Origin: Acidobacteriota bacterium
GTDB lineage: Bacteria > Acidobacteriota > Terriglobia > Bryobacterales > UBA6623
Assembly (NCBI GenBank): GCA_027624045.1
Contig: JAQBUE010000031.1
Location: 1 to 36,702 of the forward strand
Direction: 5' to 3'
Length of the DNA: 36,702 nt
The number at the start of each line of letters is the position of its first letter. Within the stretch, counting starts at the first letter, position 1. The notes under the pieces were generated by a model. It did not search any database. It saw only the letters and a program-made list of their open reading frames with translations, and was not told where the DNA came from. Of this stretch, positions 25,805 to 33,342 are shown one piece after another. The translations under genes and the position numbers were made by a program.

Positions 25805-27055
25805 TTGCTCATCGCCAACAACATTTCAAAGGTCTACCGCATCTATCGCCGACCGGCCGATCGCCTGAAGGAAGCGCTTTGGTTCGGCTCCCGGTCACTG
25901 CACGAGGATTTCTGGGCCCTGCGCAACATTAGCTTCGAGGTCAGGCCTGGCGAGACGCTGGGTATCGTCGGCGCGAACGGGAGTGGCAAGAGCACGCTGC
26001 TGCAAATTCTGTGCGGCATTCTGGAGCCGACAACCGGGCGCGTCTCCCGCGAAGGCCGCGTCGCCGCCCTGCTCGAACTCGGCGCGGGGTTCAACCCCGA
26101 ATTCAGCGGGCGCGAGAACATCTTCATCAATGGCGAGATCATGGGTCTGGGCCGCGCCGAGATTGAGCGCGCCATGCCCTCGATCGAGCGTTTCGCGGGC
26201 ATCGGCAATTTCATTGAGCGCCCTGTGAAGACTTACTCCAGCGGCATGTATGTGCGTCTTGCCTTTTCGACGGCAATCCACGTCGAACCCGAAATCCTAG
26301 TCGTTGACGAGGCGCTGGCCGTCGGCGACGCCGTGTTCGCGAACCGTTGCGTCCGCAAGTTCAAGGAACTGCAAGCAGCGGGCGTGACCATCGTGTTCGT
26401 CTCGCACGATCTTGGACTTGTGAAGCAGATCTGTAGCCGCGCGATTTTCCTCGAAGACGGCAAGATCGTCGAGCAAGGCGAGCCCTCGGCCGTGATGAAT
26501 CGCTATGTCGGAACCGTGCTCGAGGGCCAGAAGGCTTTCGAAACCGAGACCGACCGCATCAAGGCCGAGACCGTTAGCGGCGTGGATGGGCTCAACTTTA
26601 GCCACCGCCACGGCGACCGCGTCGCGGAGGTGATCGAAGTCGAATTACTGGACGCGGCGGGACGTCCCACACGCGCCGTCGGTAGCGGCGATCCGCTCAG
26701 CGTCCGCGTCATTTCGAAGTTCCATGCCGATCAGCCCAGCCCGATGATCGGGATGCTGATCCGCACACGGAATGGACTCGACGTATTCGGCACGAACACT
26801 GCCATTGAAGACGTCCCAATCGGACCCTGCGCCGCTGGCGAGCAGGTGACGGTCGAGTTTCGCTTTGAATGTTGGCTGGCCGCGCAGGAATATACCCTCA
26901 CCGTCGCCGCGCAATACTCTGAAGGCTACAGTCATGACTGGCTTGACGACGTCATCACGTTTCGCGTTGTAGACGCACGTCCGCTGGCCGGCGTGGCCAA
27001 CCTGCATCCCGCCGTCACAAGCACGAAGAGCACTGTCTCACGGGCCGAGCCATGA
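25805..27055 (+). CDS. Polysaccharide ABC exporter ATPase (Wzt-like) with C-terminal glycan-recognition domain
   Basis: A 416-residue ATP-binding subunit. Walker A GANGSGKST is at 56-64, the signature is the variant YSSGM at 144-148 typical of polysaccharide exporters, Walker B ILVVDEALAVGD is at 164-175, and the switch His is in 'FVSHDLG'. Residues about 265-405 form a beta-rich Wzt_C-type domain ('VAEVIEVELLDAAGRPT', 'GMLIRTRNGLDVFGTNT', 'WLAAQEYTLTVAAQYSEGY'), which in E. coli O8/O9a binds the methylated end of the chain. The start is TTG at 25805, with no clear ribosome site. The DUF167 gene follows with an ATGA overlap. Confidence 0.95.
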   Translation: MLIANNISKVYRIYRRPADRLKEALWFGSRSLHEDFWALRNISFEVRPGETLGIVGANGSGKSTLLQILCGILEPTTGRVSREGRVAALLELGAGFNPEFSGRENIFINGEIMGLGRAEIERAMPSIERFAGIGNFIERPVKTYSSGMYVRLAFSTAIHVEPEILVVDEALAVGDAVFANRCVRKFKELQAAGVTIVFVSHDLGLVKQICSRAIFLEDGKIVEQGEPSAVMNRYVGTVLEGQKAFETETDRIKAETVSGVDGLNFSHRHGDRVAEVIEVELLDAAGRPTRAVGSGDPLSVRVISKFHADQPSPMIGMLIRTRNGLDVFGTNTAIEDVPIGPCAAGEQVTVEFRFECWLAAQEYTLTVAAQYSEGYSHDWLDDVITFRVVDARPLAGVANLHPAVTSTKSTVSRAEP

Positions 27056-27339
27056 GCGAAGAAACCGTGGCCCATATCGCGTTGCGAGTCCATCCCGGCG
27101 CGAAGAAAAACGCCGTAGTGGGAAAGCGCGCGGACGCCTGGAAGATCGCGCTGCAAGCCCCTCCGCTCGACGGCCGCGCCAATCGCGCTTGCATTGACTA
27201 CCTCGCGAAATTATTAGGCGTAAAGCGGTCGGTCGTAAGTATCCTAAAAGGCGAAAAGATTCGAGATAAGATCATCGAAATCAAAGGCCTCACGAGCGAC
27301 GAGGCAAGCGCCGCGCTCAAGACCGCCTCGGAAGCGTAG
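27052..27339 (+). CDS. DUF167 (YggU) family protein
   Basis: A 95-residue protein matching the YggU/DUF167 fold throughout: 'IALRVHPGAKKNAVVG', 'KIALQAPPLDGRANRACIDYLAKLLGV' and 'SVVSILKGEKIRDKIIEIKG'. The family is widespread and structurally known, but its function is not established. The ATG overlaps the stop of the ATPase gene (ATGA), so it is translated with the exporter operon; a link to export is not implied by the family. A ten-base direct repeat (CGGAAGCGTA at 27329-27338 and 27350-27359) straddles its stop. Confidence 0.92.
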   Translation: MSEETVAHIALRVHPGAKKNAVVGKRADAWKIALQAPPLDGRANRACIDYLAKLLGVKRSVVSILKGEKIRDKIIEIKGLTSDEASAALKTASEA

Positions 27340-27369
27340 CGGGCCACCGCGGAAGCGTAACGAATAGCT

Positions 27370-28548
27370 ATGCGAAACCTCCAAGAAATCCAGACTCAAC
27401 TCCAATCCGAACAACTGGACGGCTGGCTCTTTTTCGACCATCATGTCCGCGACCCGATCGCCTACCGCGTGCTCGGTCTCGACGTCAGCGGCCACGTGTC
27501 GCGGCGCTGGTACTACTGGATTCCCGCCAAGGGCGAACCGCGCAAACTGGTCCATCGCATCGAAAACTGGATGCTCGACCCGCTTCCCGGCGAGCGGCTG
27601 GTCTACTCAAGTTGGCAAGAGCAGCACGGAAAACTCGCTGAACTGTTGGGCGGCGCCAAACGAGTTGCCATGCAGTATTCGCCCGACTGCATGATTCCTT
27701 ATGTCTCGCTCGTCGACGGCGGAACGATTGATCTGGTCCGCGGGATCGGCGTCGAGATTCTCAGCTCTGCCGCGCTCGTGCAGTACTTCGAAGCACGCTG
27801 GTCTGAAGCGCAGCTCGAATCCCATCGCGAGGCGGGACGCCGTGTAGACGCCATCCTAAGCGAGGCCTTCACGGAGATCGGCGCCAGAGTCAGGGCCGAT
27901 GGCAGCGTCGAGGAGTTCTTGATCGCTGAATTCATCCGGCGCCGCTTTCACGAGCAGCAGCTTGTGACAGCCGATGGCCCCATTGTCGCCGTGAACGGCA
28001 ACAGCGGCAATCCGCACTATGAGCCTACAAGCGACCGATCAACGCCCATTCGCGACGGCGATTTCGTTCTCATCGACCTTTGGGCGAAGCTCCAGCAGCC
28101 CCACGCGGTTTACTACGACATTACGTGGACAGCGTCTGTAGGCGGCGCTCCCCGCCCGGAGATCGTGAATGTATTCGACATCGTGAAGGGCGCGCGTGAC
28201 AACGCGGTCGCGTTCGTCGACCGCTCGATCTTGGCACGCAAACCCATTCATGGCTGCGAGGTGGACGATATCGCCCGCGAGCACATCGCCAACGCCGGGT
28301 TCGGCGATAGCTTCACGCACCGGACCGGCCATTCGATCGGCGAAGAGGTTCACGGCAACGGCGCCAATATCGACAATCTCGAAACTCTCGACAAGCGTCC
28401 GATCATCCCGCGCACCTGTTTTTCCATCGAGCCAGGCGTGTATCTGAGCGAGTTTGGCATCCGGAGCGAGCTGGATTGTTACGTCTCGGAAACAGGCGCC
28501 GGGCCCACCGGGAAGGTACAGGATGCGATCGTAACGATTGGTATTTAG
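27370..28548 (+). CDS. M24 family metallopeptidase (Xaa-Pro dipeptidase/aminopeptidase-like)
   Basis: A 392-residue pita-bread fold peptidase that acts on Xaa-Pro peptides or related substrates with two metal ions. Residues 1-150 form the N-terminal creatinase-like domain. Metal ligands are visible in order: Asp in 'FVLIDLWAKL', Asp in 'VYYDITWTAS', His in 'THRTGHSIGEEVHG', Glu in 'CFSIEPGVYL' and Glu in 'FGIRSELDCYV'. No signal peptide is seen, so it is cytoplasmic. It starts 30 bases after the DUF167 gene on the same strand and may end the same transcript. Confidence 0.93.
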   Translation: MRNLQEIQTQLQSEQLDGWLFFDHHVRDPIAYRVLGLDVSGHVSRRWYYWIPAKGEPRKLVHRIENWMLDPLPGERLVYSSWQEQHGKLAELLGGAKRVAMQYSPDCMIPYVSLVDGGTIDLVRGIGVEILSSAALVQYFEARWSEAQLESHREAGRRVDAILSEAFTEIGARVRADGSVEEFLIAEFIRRRFHEQQLVTADGPIVAVNGNSGNPHYEPTSDRSTPIRDGDFVLIDLWAKLQQPHAVYYDITWTASVGGAPRPEIVNVFDIVKGARDNAVAFVDRSILARKPIHGCEVDDIAREHIANAGFGDSFTHRTGHSIGEEVHGNGANIDNLETLDKRPIIPRTCFSIEPGVYLSEFGIRSELDCYVSETGAGPTGKVQDAIVTIGI

Positions 28549-28554
28549 AGGCGA

Positions 28555-28572
28555 GGCCGCGAGCTAACGGCC
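28555..28572 (+). terminator. Weak hairpin after the M24 peptidase gene
   Basis: GGCCG (28555-28559) and CGGCC (28568-28572) pair around an 8-base loop, seven bases after the stop codon. The stem is short and there is no U-tract, so it is only a candidate for the end of the preceding transcript. Confidence 0.25.
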
Positions 28573-28611
28573 TACAACGTGGGATATCGAACATCTAGGG
28601 CATTCGCCCGC

Positions 28612-28639
28612 TGGCCAGCCGCCGACCTACAGGTATAAG
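28612..28639 (+). promoter_or_regulatory. Candidate promoter of the outer-membrane protein operon
   Basis: The A/T-rich run at 28633-28646 contains TATAAG (28634-28639) and TAGAAT as possible -10 boxes, with TGGCCA (28612-28617) as a poor -35 at a 16-base spacing. It is the only A/T-rich stretch in the 116-base gap and lies about 25 bases before the ATG at 28665. Confidence 0.3.
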
Positions 28640-28664
28640 ATAGAATGTAGTACCCGCTAATGAG

Positions 28665-31574
28665 ATGACGATACGATACGTGTGTGTATTAGTGGCGTTC
28701 CTCCTAGGAGGAACAGCGGTCACACACACACGCGCAGCGGACAACGCGGCAACATCGCCCCAATCTCCCGCAGCGGCAGCCGCGGAGACCACAACATCTT
28801 CGGGAGTCCCAAAAACAGCGCCTCAACCTGACCCTTACGTTGTCGAAGTCAAGAAAGCCATTCGAGTCTTCCGGCGCGAAACAGAGCGTCTCGGCGTGTT
28901 CGAAGCGGGCAAGCAAGGCTCGGCTTCCAAACAGGGTCTCAGTGACCTTTGGCACGGCCGGGTCTATGAGTACGTCCGCAACAACTCCTTCGATGCCGTG
29001 CCACATGAGGTCGTGCAGAACGGCGGCGAGCGAAACATCCTGCGACGCAATCAGTTCGGCTTCAGTGTCAACGGACCGGTCTACGTCCCCAAGCTTTACG
29101 ACGGCCGGCGTTCGACCTTCTTCACGTTCTCCTATGAGGGCACGCGCCAGCAGGTCGGACAGTCGTACCTAAGGACGATCCCCACCTCGGGCCAGCAGCG
29201 CGGCGATTTCTCCGATCTCGTAAACAAGGCCGGTGATCCCATCACCGTCTACGATCCGGATTCCACAAGCCTCAATCCGGCATACGATGCCTCACGCGGC
29301 GTGGAACTCGACAATCTGGAATACATGCGCGACCCGTTCCCGAACAACCGGATCCCGCTCTCCCGGTTCGACCCTGTCGCTACGCGTATGGCTCAGGAAC
29401 TGCCGCGGCCCAACACCAGTATCGGACCGTTCCTGCAGAACAACTACTGGGTCAACCCGCCGCGGCAGGAAACGCCAGATGGCGTCCTGGCGCGGGTCGA
29501 TCACAATTTGCTCAAACGCCACAAGCTCACAGCCGATCTGGCGCACTCGAAGGGTTTCGAAGGTTCGCCGCGGATCTACCCCACTATTGCGAATCCCGGG
29601 CAGCCTGACCGGCAGTTTTCCGAGAAGCGACTGGCCGTCACGGAAACGTTTTCGATTTCGCCGCAATCCATCTATACGGCGCGGGCCCGCGTGCAGTCCC
29701 GCACCCAGCGAACTGAGGGTTTGGAGAGTGACCGCGATATCCCGGAGGAACTCGGTTTGAACGGCGTCAGTGGAACGATCTTTCCTCGTATCGTCTTCCA
29801 GGATTTCGAAGGCATGGGCACACCCGCCGGCTCCCAGTTTCGCAACGCCTGGAACAGTTATCACACCGAGCACTCGCTGAACCTAAAGCAGGGCCGCCAC
29901 TCATGGACGGTTTCGGCGGAGCTGAGCCGCTATCAGGTCAACACGTTCATGCCTGACGCCCCCTCGGGCTCGTTCCAATTCAACGACGACCTGACAGGGC
30001 TGCCCGGCATCGTGAACACCGGTGATTCGTTCGCCAGTTTTCTACTGGGGCGATCATTCCGGGCCGAAGCAACAGATCTGCTGCAACCGACCTACCTGCG
30101 CCGCACGTCGGTCGAAGCCCGCATTCGTGATGAATATGAAGTGACGCCCAGGCTGCGGGCCACGATGAGCGTGAATATCGGTGTATCGAGCCCCCGCACC
30201 GAGAAGTTTGACAGGCAATCGACCGTCGACTTGGCGACCATCAATCCCGCGAACGAGCGGCTAGGCGCCCTTGTTTTCGCGGCGCACGACGGCGAGGGCC
30301 GCGCGTTTCAGCCCCACCGGACGCGCGTCGAGCCGCGCCTGGGGCTGGCTTGGAGCCCGACCGATTCACGTGATACGGTTGTGCGGCTCTCGGTGATGCA
30401 GTTCTACTCCGATGCCGGTATCAGTAGCGGCACGTTCGGAACCCAGGGATTCACCGCCAAACGCACCCAGATTTCAGCCAACCAGCAAATCGATCCCGCT
30501 GTTGTGCTCGATGAGGGATTGGAGCCTCTGCAGCACGGCCTGCCGGACATGAGACCCGACGCGGCCAATGACACCGACCCGGATCTCATCCCGCGCACCG
30601 GCAGGCTGCCGCGCTATCGCTATGGGTCCTTGCGCCTGGAACGGCAGCTTCCCGCGGGCCTTACTGTGCGCGTCGGCGGCCAGATGTACCGCGCCAAAGA
30701 CATCTTCCTGGGCGGAAGCAGCGTCGGTATCAACGCCATCCCGCTTGATGGGCTCAGCTATCGCGATCAACTCAACGACGAAGCCTTCCGCCGCACCCTG
30801 CGGCCGTTCCCGCAGTTCCAGGAGTTCCAGACGAACGGCCAGTTCCCGCTCGGCCGTTACAGGTACCAGAGCGCGGATATCGGCCTCGAAAAGCGCGCTT
30901 CTCACGGTTTAACGCTCGATTTCTCGTACTCTTACACCAAACAGTGGGACGATTATTCTGGCCCAGGCGTCCAGAACTACTTCAACCGCGACGATGAGTG
31001 GTCGCTCTCACGCGGCCTGAGACCGCGTCGCATCTCGCTCAGCTATGTGTACGAGTTGCCGTTCGGCGAAGGCAAGGCGATGTTCAAGTCGTCGATGCTT
31101 AAACATCTCGTCGGGAATTGGTCGGTGAGCGGTTTTACCAACTGGATGAGCGGCGACCCGGTCGCGCTCCGGCCGGAGTTTAATAACACAGGGGGCGTTG
31201 TGCGCTTCCTGCGCGTGAACACGGTTCCCGGCGTCGATCCGTCTATCGCCAATCCCGGACCTGAGCTTTACTTCAATCCGCTGGCCTTCGCCGATCCGGC
31301 TGACTTCACGATCGGTGATGCCGCGCGCACGCATCCGCTGTTGCGCAACCCCGGCTGGAACAATCATGACTTGGCGGTGACAAAGCGCGTACCGCTCTCG
31401 GGCGAACGCAGCGTGGAACTGCTATTCCAGGGCTTCAATTTCATCAATCATGCCAACTGGAACAGCCCCGACAACGTAATCGGACCCGAGAATGCCCGCA
31501 ACATCAACGCCGGAAGAATTATCGGTTCGCAGGGCGGCCGCGTCGTGCAGCTTGGCATGAGGTTGAACTTTTGA
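28665..31574 (+). CDS. Oar-like TonB-dependent-receptor barrel protein lacking plug domain
   Basis: A 969-residue outer-membrane beta-barrel protein. After a signal peptide (about 1-24, ending THTRA) and an Ala/Thr-rich stretch, residues 58-95 align by eye with the end of a plug domain ('VVEVKKAIRVFRRETERLG' in place of the usual 'VEEVKVQT...SAEYG'). Barrel-type sequence starts at 'LWHGRVYEYVRN' (95-106), and 'NQFGFSVNGPVYVP', 'FFTFSYEGTRQ', 'DHNLLKRHKL' and the C-terminal Phe (GMRLNF) are typical of acidobacterial Oar-like receptors. Such receptors normally begin with a carboxypeptidase-regulatory-like domain and a full plug, both missing here. No frameshifted remnant lies in the 116 bases upstream. 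It is coupled to the VWFA gene by TTGA. Confidence 0.88.
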   Translation: MTIRYVCVLVAFLLGGTAVTHTRAADNAATSPQSPAAAAAETTTSSGVPKTAPQPDPYVVEVKKAIRVFRRETERLGVFEAGKQGSASKQGLSDLWHGRVYEYVRNNSFDAVPHEVVQNGGERNILRRNQFGFSVNGPVYVPKLYDGRRSTFFTFSYEGTRQQVGQSYLRTIPTSGQQRGDFSDLVNKAGDPITVYDPDSTSLNPAYDASRGVELDNLEYMRDPFPNNRIPLSRFDPVATRMAQELPRPNTSIGPFLQNNYWVNPPRQETPDGVLARVDHNLLKRHKLTADLAHSKGFEGSPRIYPTIANPGQPDRQFSEKRLAVTETFSISPQSIYTARARVQSRTQRTEGLESDRDIPEELGLNGVSGTIFPRIVFQDFEGMGTPAGSQFRNAWNSYHTEHSLNLKQGRHSWTVSAELSRYQVNTFMPDAPSGSFQFNDDLTGLPGIVNTGDSFASFLLGRSFRAEATDLLQPTYLRRTSVEARIRDEYEVTPRLRATMSVNIGVSSPRTEKFDRQSTVDLATINPANERLGALVFAAHDGEGRAFQPHRTRVEPRLGLAWSPTDSRDTVVRLSVMQFYSDAGISSGTFGTQGFTAKRTQISANQQIDPAVVLDEGLEPLQHGLPDMRPDAANDTDPDLIPRTGRLPRYRYGSLRLERQLPAGLTVRVGGQMYRAKDIFLGGSSVGINAIPLDGLSYRDQLNDEAFRRTLRPFPQFQEFQTNGQFPLGRYRYQSADIGLEKRASHGLTLDFSYSYTKQWDDYSGPGVQNYFNRDDEWSLSRGLRPRRISLSYVYELPFGEGKAMFKSSMLKHLVGNWSVSGFTNWMSGDPVALRPEFNNTGGVVRFLRVNTVPGVDPSIANPGPELYFNPLAFADPADFTIGDAARTHPLLRNPGWNNHDLAVTKRVPLSGERSVELLFQGFNFINHANWNSPDNVIGPENARNINAGRIIGSQGGRVVQLGMRLNF
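28679..28732 (+). repeat. Nested inverted repeat in the signal-peptide coding region
   Basis: An 18-base perfect palindrome (GTTCCTCCTAGGAGGAAC, 28697-28714) is flanked symmetrically by 9-base arms CGTGTGTGT (28679-28687) and ACACACACG (28724-28732) with 9 unpaired bases on each side. In RNA this could fold into one long hairpin starting 14 bases after the ATG. The sequence shows the symmetry directly; a regulatory role is inferred. Confidence 0.6.
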
Positions 31575-32539
31575 CTCCTGCGGGCCGGCCCACCTGCCTC
31601 CTCCAATGTGTATTCTCGGCGCTAACGATCAGCCTTGTGTGGGCGTGCGGCGCGCAAGCGGAGATGAAGGCCCCGCTTTGGGTGCAGACCGGCGACGAGC
31701 AGTTGACGACGCTCGTCCCGCCCGAGAAAATCCACGCGTGGTTTGAAGACAAGCAGGTCGCGGTTCGTACTGTTCACCCGGCTAACGGAAATCTCGTCCT
31801 GCTTATCGTGCTCGATGTGGTCGGCGACTTGACCCGCATCGACACCGTGCGGGCGGGCCTGATCGAACTGCTCGCTGATTTTGGCCCCCGCGAGTTCGCC
31901 GGCATCCTTCGCGCGCAGGACGGCCTCCAGGTTCTGCTGGAACCTACCAGCGATCACGAGGCACTGAAAGACACCCTACTCAGCTCGCCCGTCTCCGGCT
32001 TCCCGGGCTTGCTCGATTCCGTGGAAGACGCCGCCGCGGTGGCCGATCAAATGCTGCGTCAGTCCGACGTGCGCGTAGCCGTGCTTTATATCACCGATGG
32101 CAGCATCTATGAGTATCGCGGCAACTACACCAATCCTGTCATCAACCCGAGCGACGGTGGCGATCTGAGCCGCCGCTTTGGCGACAGCCTGATCCAGGAG
32201 CGCATCAACGGCATGTTGCAGTCTCTGATGAGTTCCTGGGCGCCGGTATTCTTCTTGCACCTTGAAAACCGCGGGGACCGGCTCAACTCCGTCTACCAAA
32301 ACGGCCTGACCCAATTCGCCCAAACCACCGGCGGACAAGCTCTTTTCTGCGATAGCGTCGCTCAAATCCAACCGTTTCTGCAACAGATCATCGAGCGGGT
32401 CCGCGCCCAGCAAGTTATTACCCTCGAGACGCCGCCGGATCTTGAGGGCCAAGTCAGATTACGGCTCGAAGTCGAAGGCGCCGACATCACCTACCGCGAG
32501 CGCTTCGACTTCGAGAAACCTAAGCCAGAGAAGAAGTGA
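31571..32539 (+). CDS. VWFA domain protein, acidobacterial type, exported
   Basis: A 322-residue protein with a signal peptide (about 1-30, ending CGAQA). The core from residue 75 is a von Willebrand A-like domain: 'NLVLLIVLDVVGDLTRIDTVRAGLIELL', 'EFAGILRAQDGLQVL' and 'VRVAVLYITDGSIYEYRG', as in the VWFA-related family common in Acidobacteriota. The metal site (MIDAS), normally DxSxS, is D82-V-V84-G-D86, so both Ser are lost and metal binding is doubtful. The second conserved Asp (ITDGS) is kept. The TTG start overlaps the stop of the barrel gene (TTGA). It is probably periplasmic and may work with that barrel. Confidence 0.87.
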   Translation: MTPAGRPTCLLQCVFSALTISLVWACGAQAEMKAPLWVQTGDEQLTTLVPPEKIHAWFEDKQVAVRTVHPANGNLVLLIVLDVVGDLTRIDTVRAGLIELLADFGPREFAGILRAQDGLQVLLEPTSDHEALKDTLLSSPVSGFPGLLDSVEDAAAVADQMLRQSDVRVAVLYITDGSIYEYRGNYTNPVINPSDGGDLSRRFGDSLIQERINGMLQSLMSSWAPVFFLHLENRGDRLNSVYQNGLTQFAQTTGGQALFCDSVAQIQPFLQQIIERVRAQQVITLETPPDLEGQVRLRLEVEGADITYRERFDFEKPKPEKK

Positions 32540-32650
32540 AGGACATCAAGATGGCGGGACGAACGGCTGACGCCTTGTGACTGCCGTGTGGCCGGACGCC
32601 CTCATCGCCGCCTCCGCTGTGATACTTTTGAGAACAGGTCCAAACGACGC

Positions 32651-33058
32651 ATGCCCCAAGAAAAACATATGATCCCGCCGCTCCAGCAATGGGCCGCGCC
32701 CGTCCTTTTGGGCTGGCTTCTGCCCGGAGCCGGGCACTTCTATCTCAAGCGATGGAATCACGGAATCCTGCTGCTTTTCGCCATCGCGGGCATGTTCGGT
32801 TTCGGGCTGCTGATGCGCGGACGCATGTTCGAGCCTCAGAGCGGCGACTTGTTTACGACCGTCGTTCATTACGGCGGATACATGGCCGACATGGCCAACG
32901 GCTCTCTCTACTTCGTGGCGAGTTGGCTCGGCTATCATCAGGAGCAACTGGCGCATGCCGTCGCCGACTACGGCACGAAGTTCCTGGTGTGTGCGGGGCT
33001 GCTCAACATTCTGGCCATCGTCGACGTCTACGAAATCGCCGTGGGTGAAAAGCCGTAA
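32651..33058 (+). CDS. DUF6677-like small membrane protein
   Basis: A 135-residue inner-membrane protein. It opens with 'VLLGWLLPGAGHFYLKRWNHGILLLFAIAGMFGFGLLMRGRMF', two helices with a Gly-Pro-Gly-His turn, the pattern I associate with the DUF6677 family of Acidobacteriota. A third hydrophobic segment is at 'FLVCAGLLNILAIVDVYEIA'. Function is unknown. I use the ATG at 32651; another ATG at 32669 is in frame just before the conserved part. It follows the VWFA gene by 111 bases and shares one base with the next start (TAATG). Confidence 0.8.
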   Translation: MPQEKHMIPPLQQWAAPVLLGWLLPGAGHFYLKRWNHGILLLFAIAGMFGFGLLMRGRMFEPQSGDLFTTVVHYGGYMADMANGSLYFVASWLGYHQEQLAHAVADYGTKFLVCAGLLNILAIVDVYEIAVGEKP

Positions 33059-33240
33059 TGTACTTGAACCTCACACACCTCGAAGCGGCGCTCCTATTCG
33101 CCTTGTTCGCCTCGATCGTACTTGGCGTTATCGGCCGCGACTCCGACAAAGAACGTATCCGTTACGGTCTCGGCGTTTTCGGCTACTTCATGGCGGCCAT
33201 CTTCGGCCTCGGCTGGCTGATGTATCTCGGCCACGGCTAG
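33058..33240 (+). CDS. Small two-helix membrane protein
   Basis: A 60-residue protein with two predicted membrane helices ('LEAALLFALFASIVLGVIG' and 'YGLGVFGYFMAAIFGLGWLMYLG') joined by a charged loop (RDSDKERIR). The ATG overlaps the upstream stop by one base (TAATG), which strongly suggests it is real and translated with the DUF6677-like protein. I recognise no family. It is likely a small subunit or partner of its neighbour. Confidence 0.75.
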   Translation: MYLNLTHLEAALLFALFASIVLGVIGRDSDKERIRYGLGVFGYFMAAIFGLGWLMYLGHG

Positions 33241-33301
33241 CTGATCAGCAACCGCCGACCAGCAACCACAGTTACTTGATTTTGAGTGGCAGCAATCAGA
33301 A

Positions 33302-33313
33302 GCCGGCGCCGGC
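33302..33313. terminator. Palindrome between convergent genes
   Basis: GCCGGCGCCGGC is a perfect 12-base palindrome in the 102-base gap between the small membrane protein gene (+) and the DUF6807 gene (-). It could act as a weak bidirectional terminator but lacks a U-tract and, as a palindrome without loop, forms only a short hairpin. The same gap holds a short direct repeat (GATCAGCAACC at 33243, GACCAGCAACC at 33257). Confidence 0.25.
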
Positions 33314-33342
33314 ATTTGCCTACCGCCCAGACGGCGCTGCGC

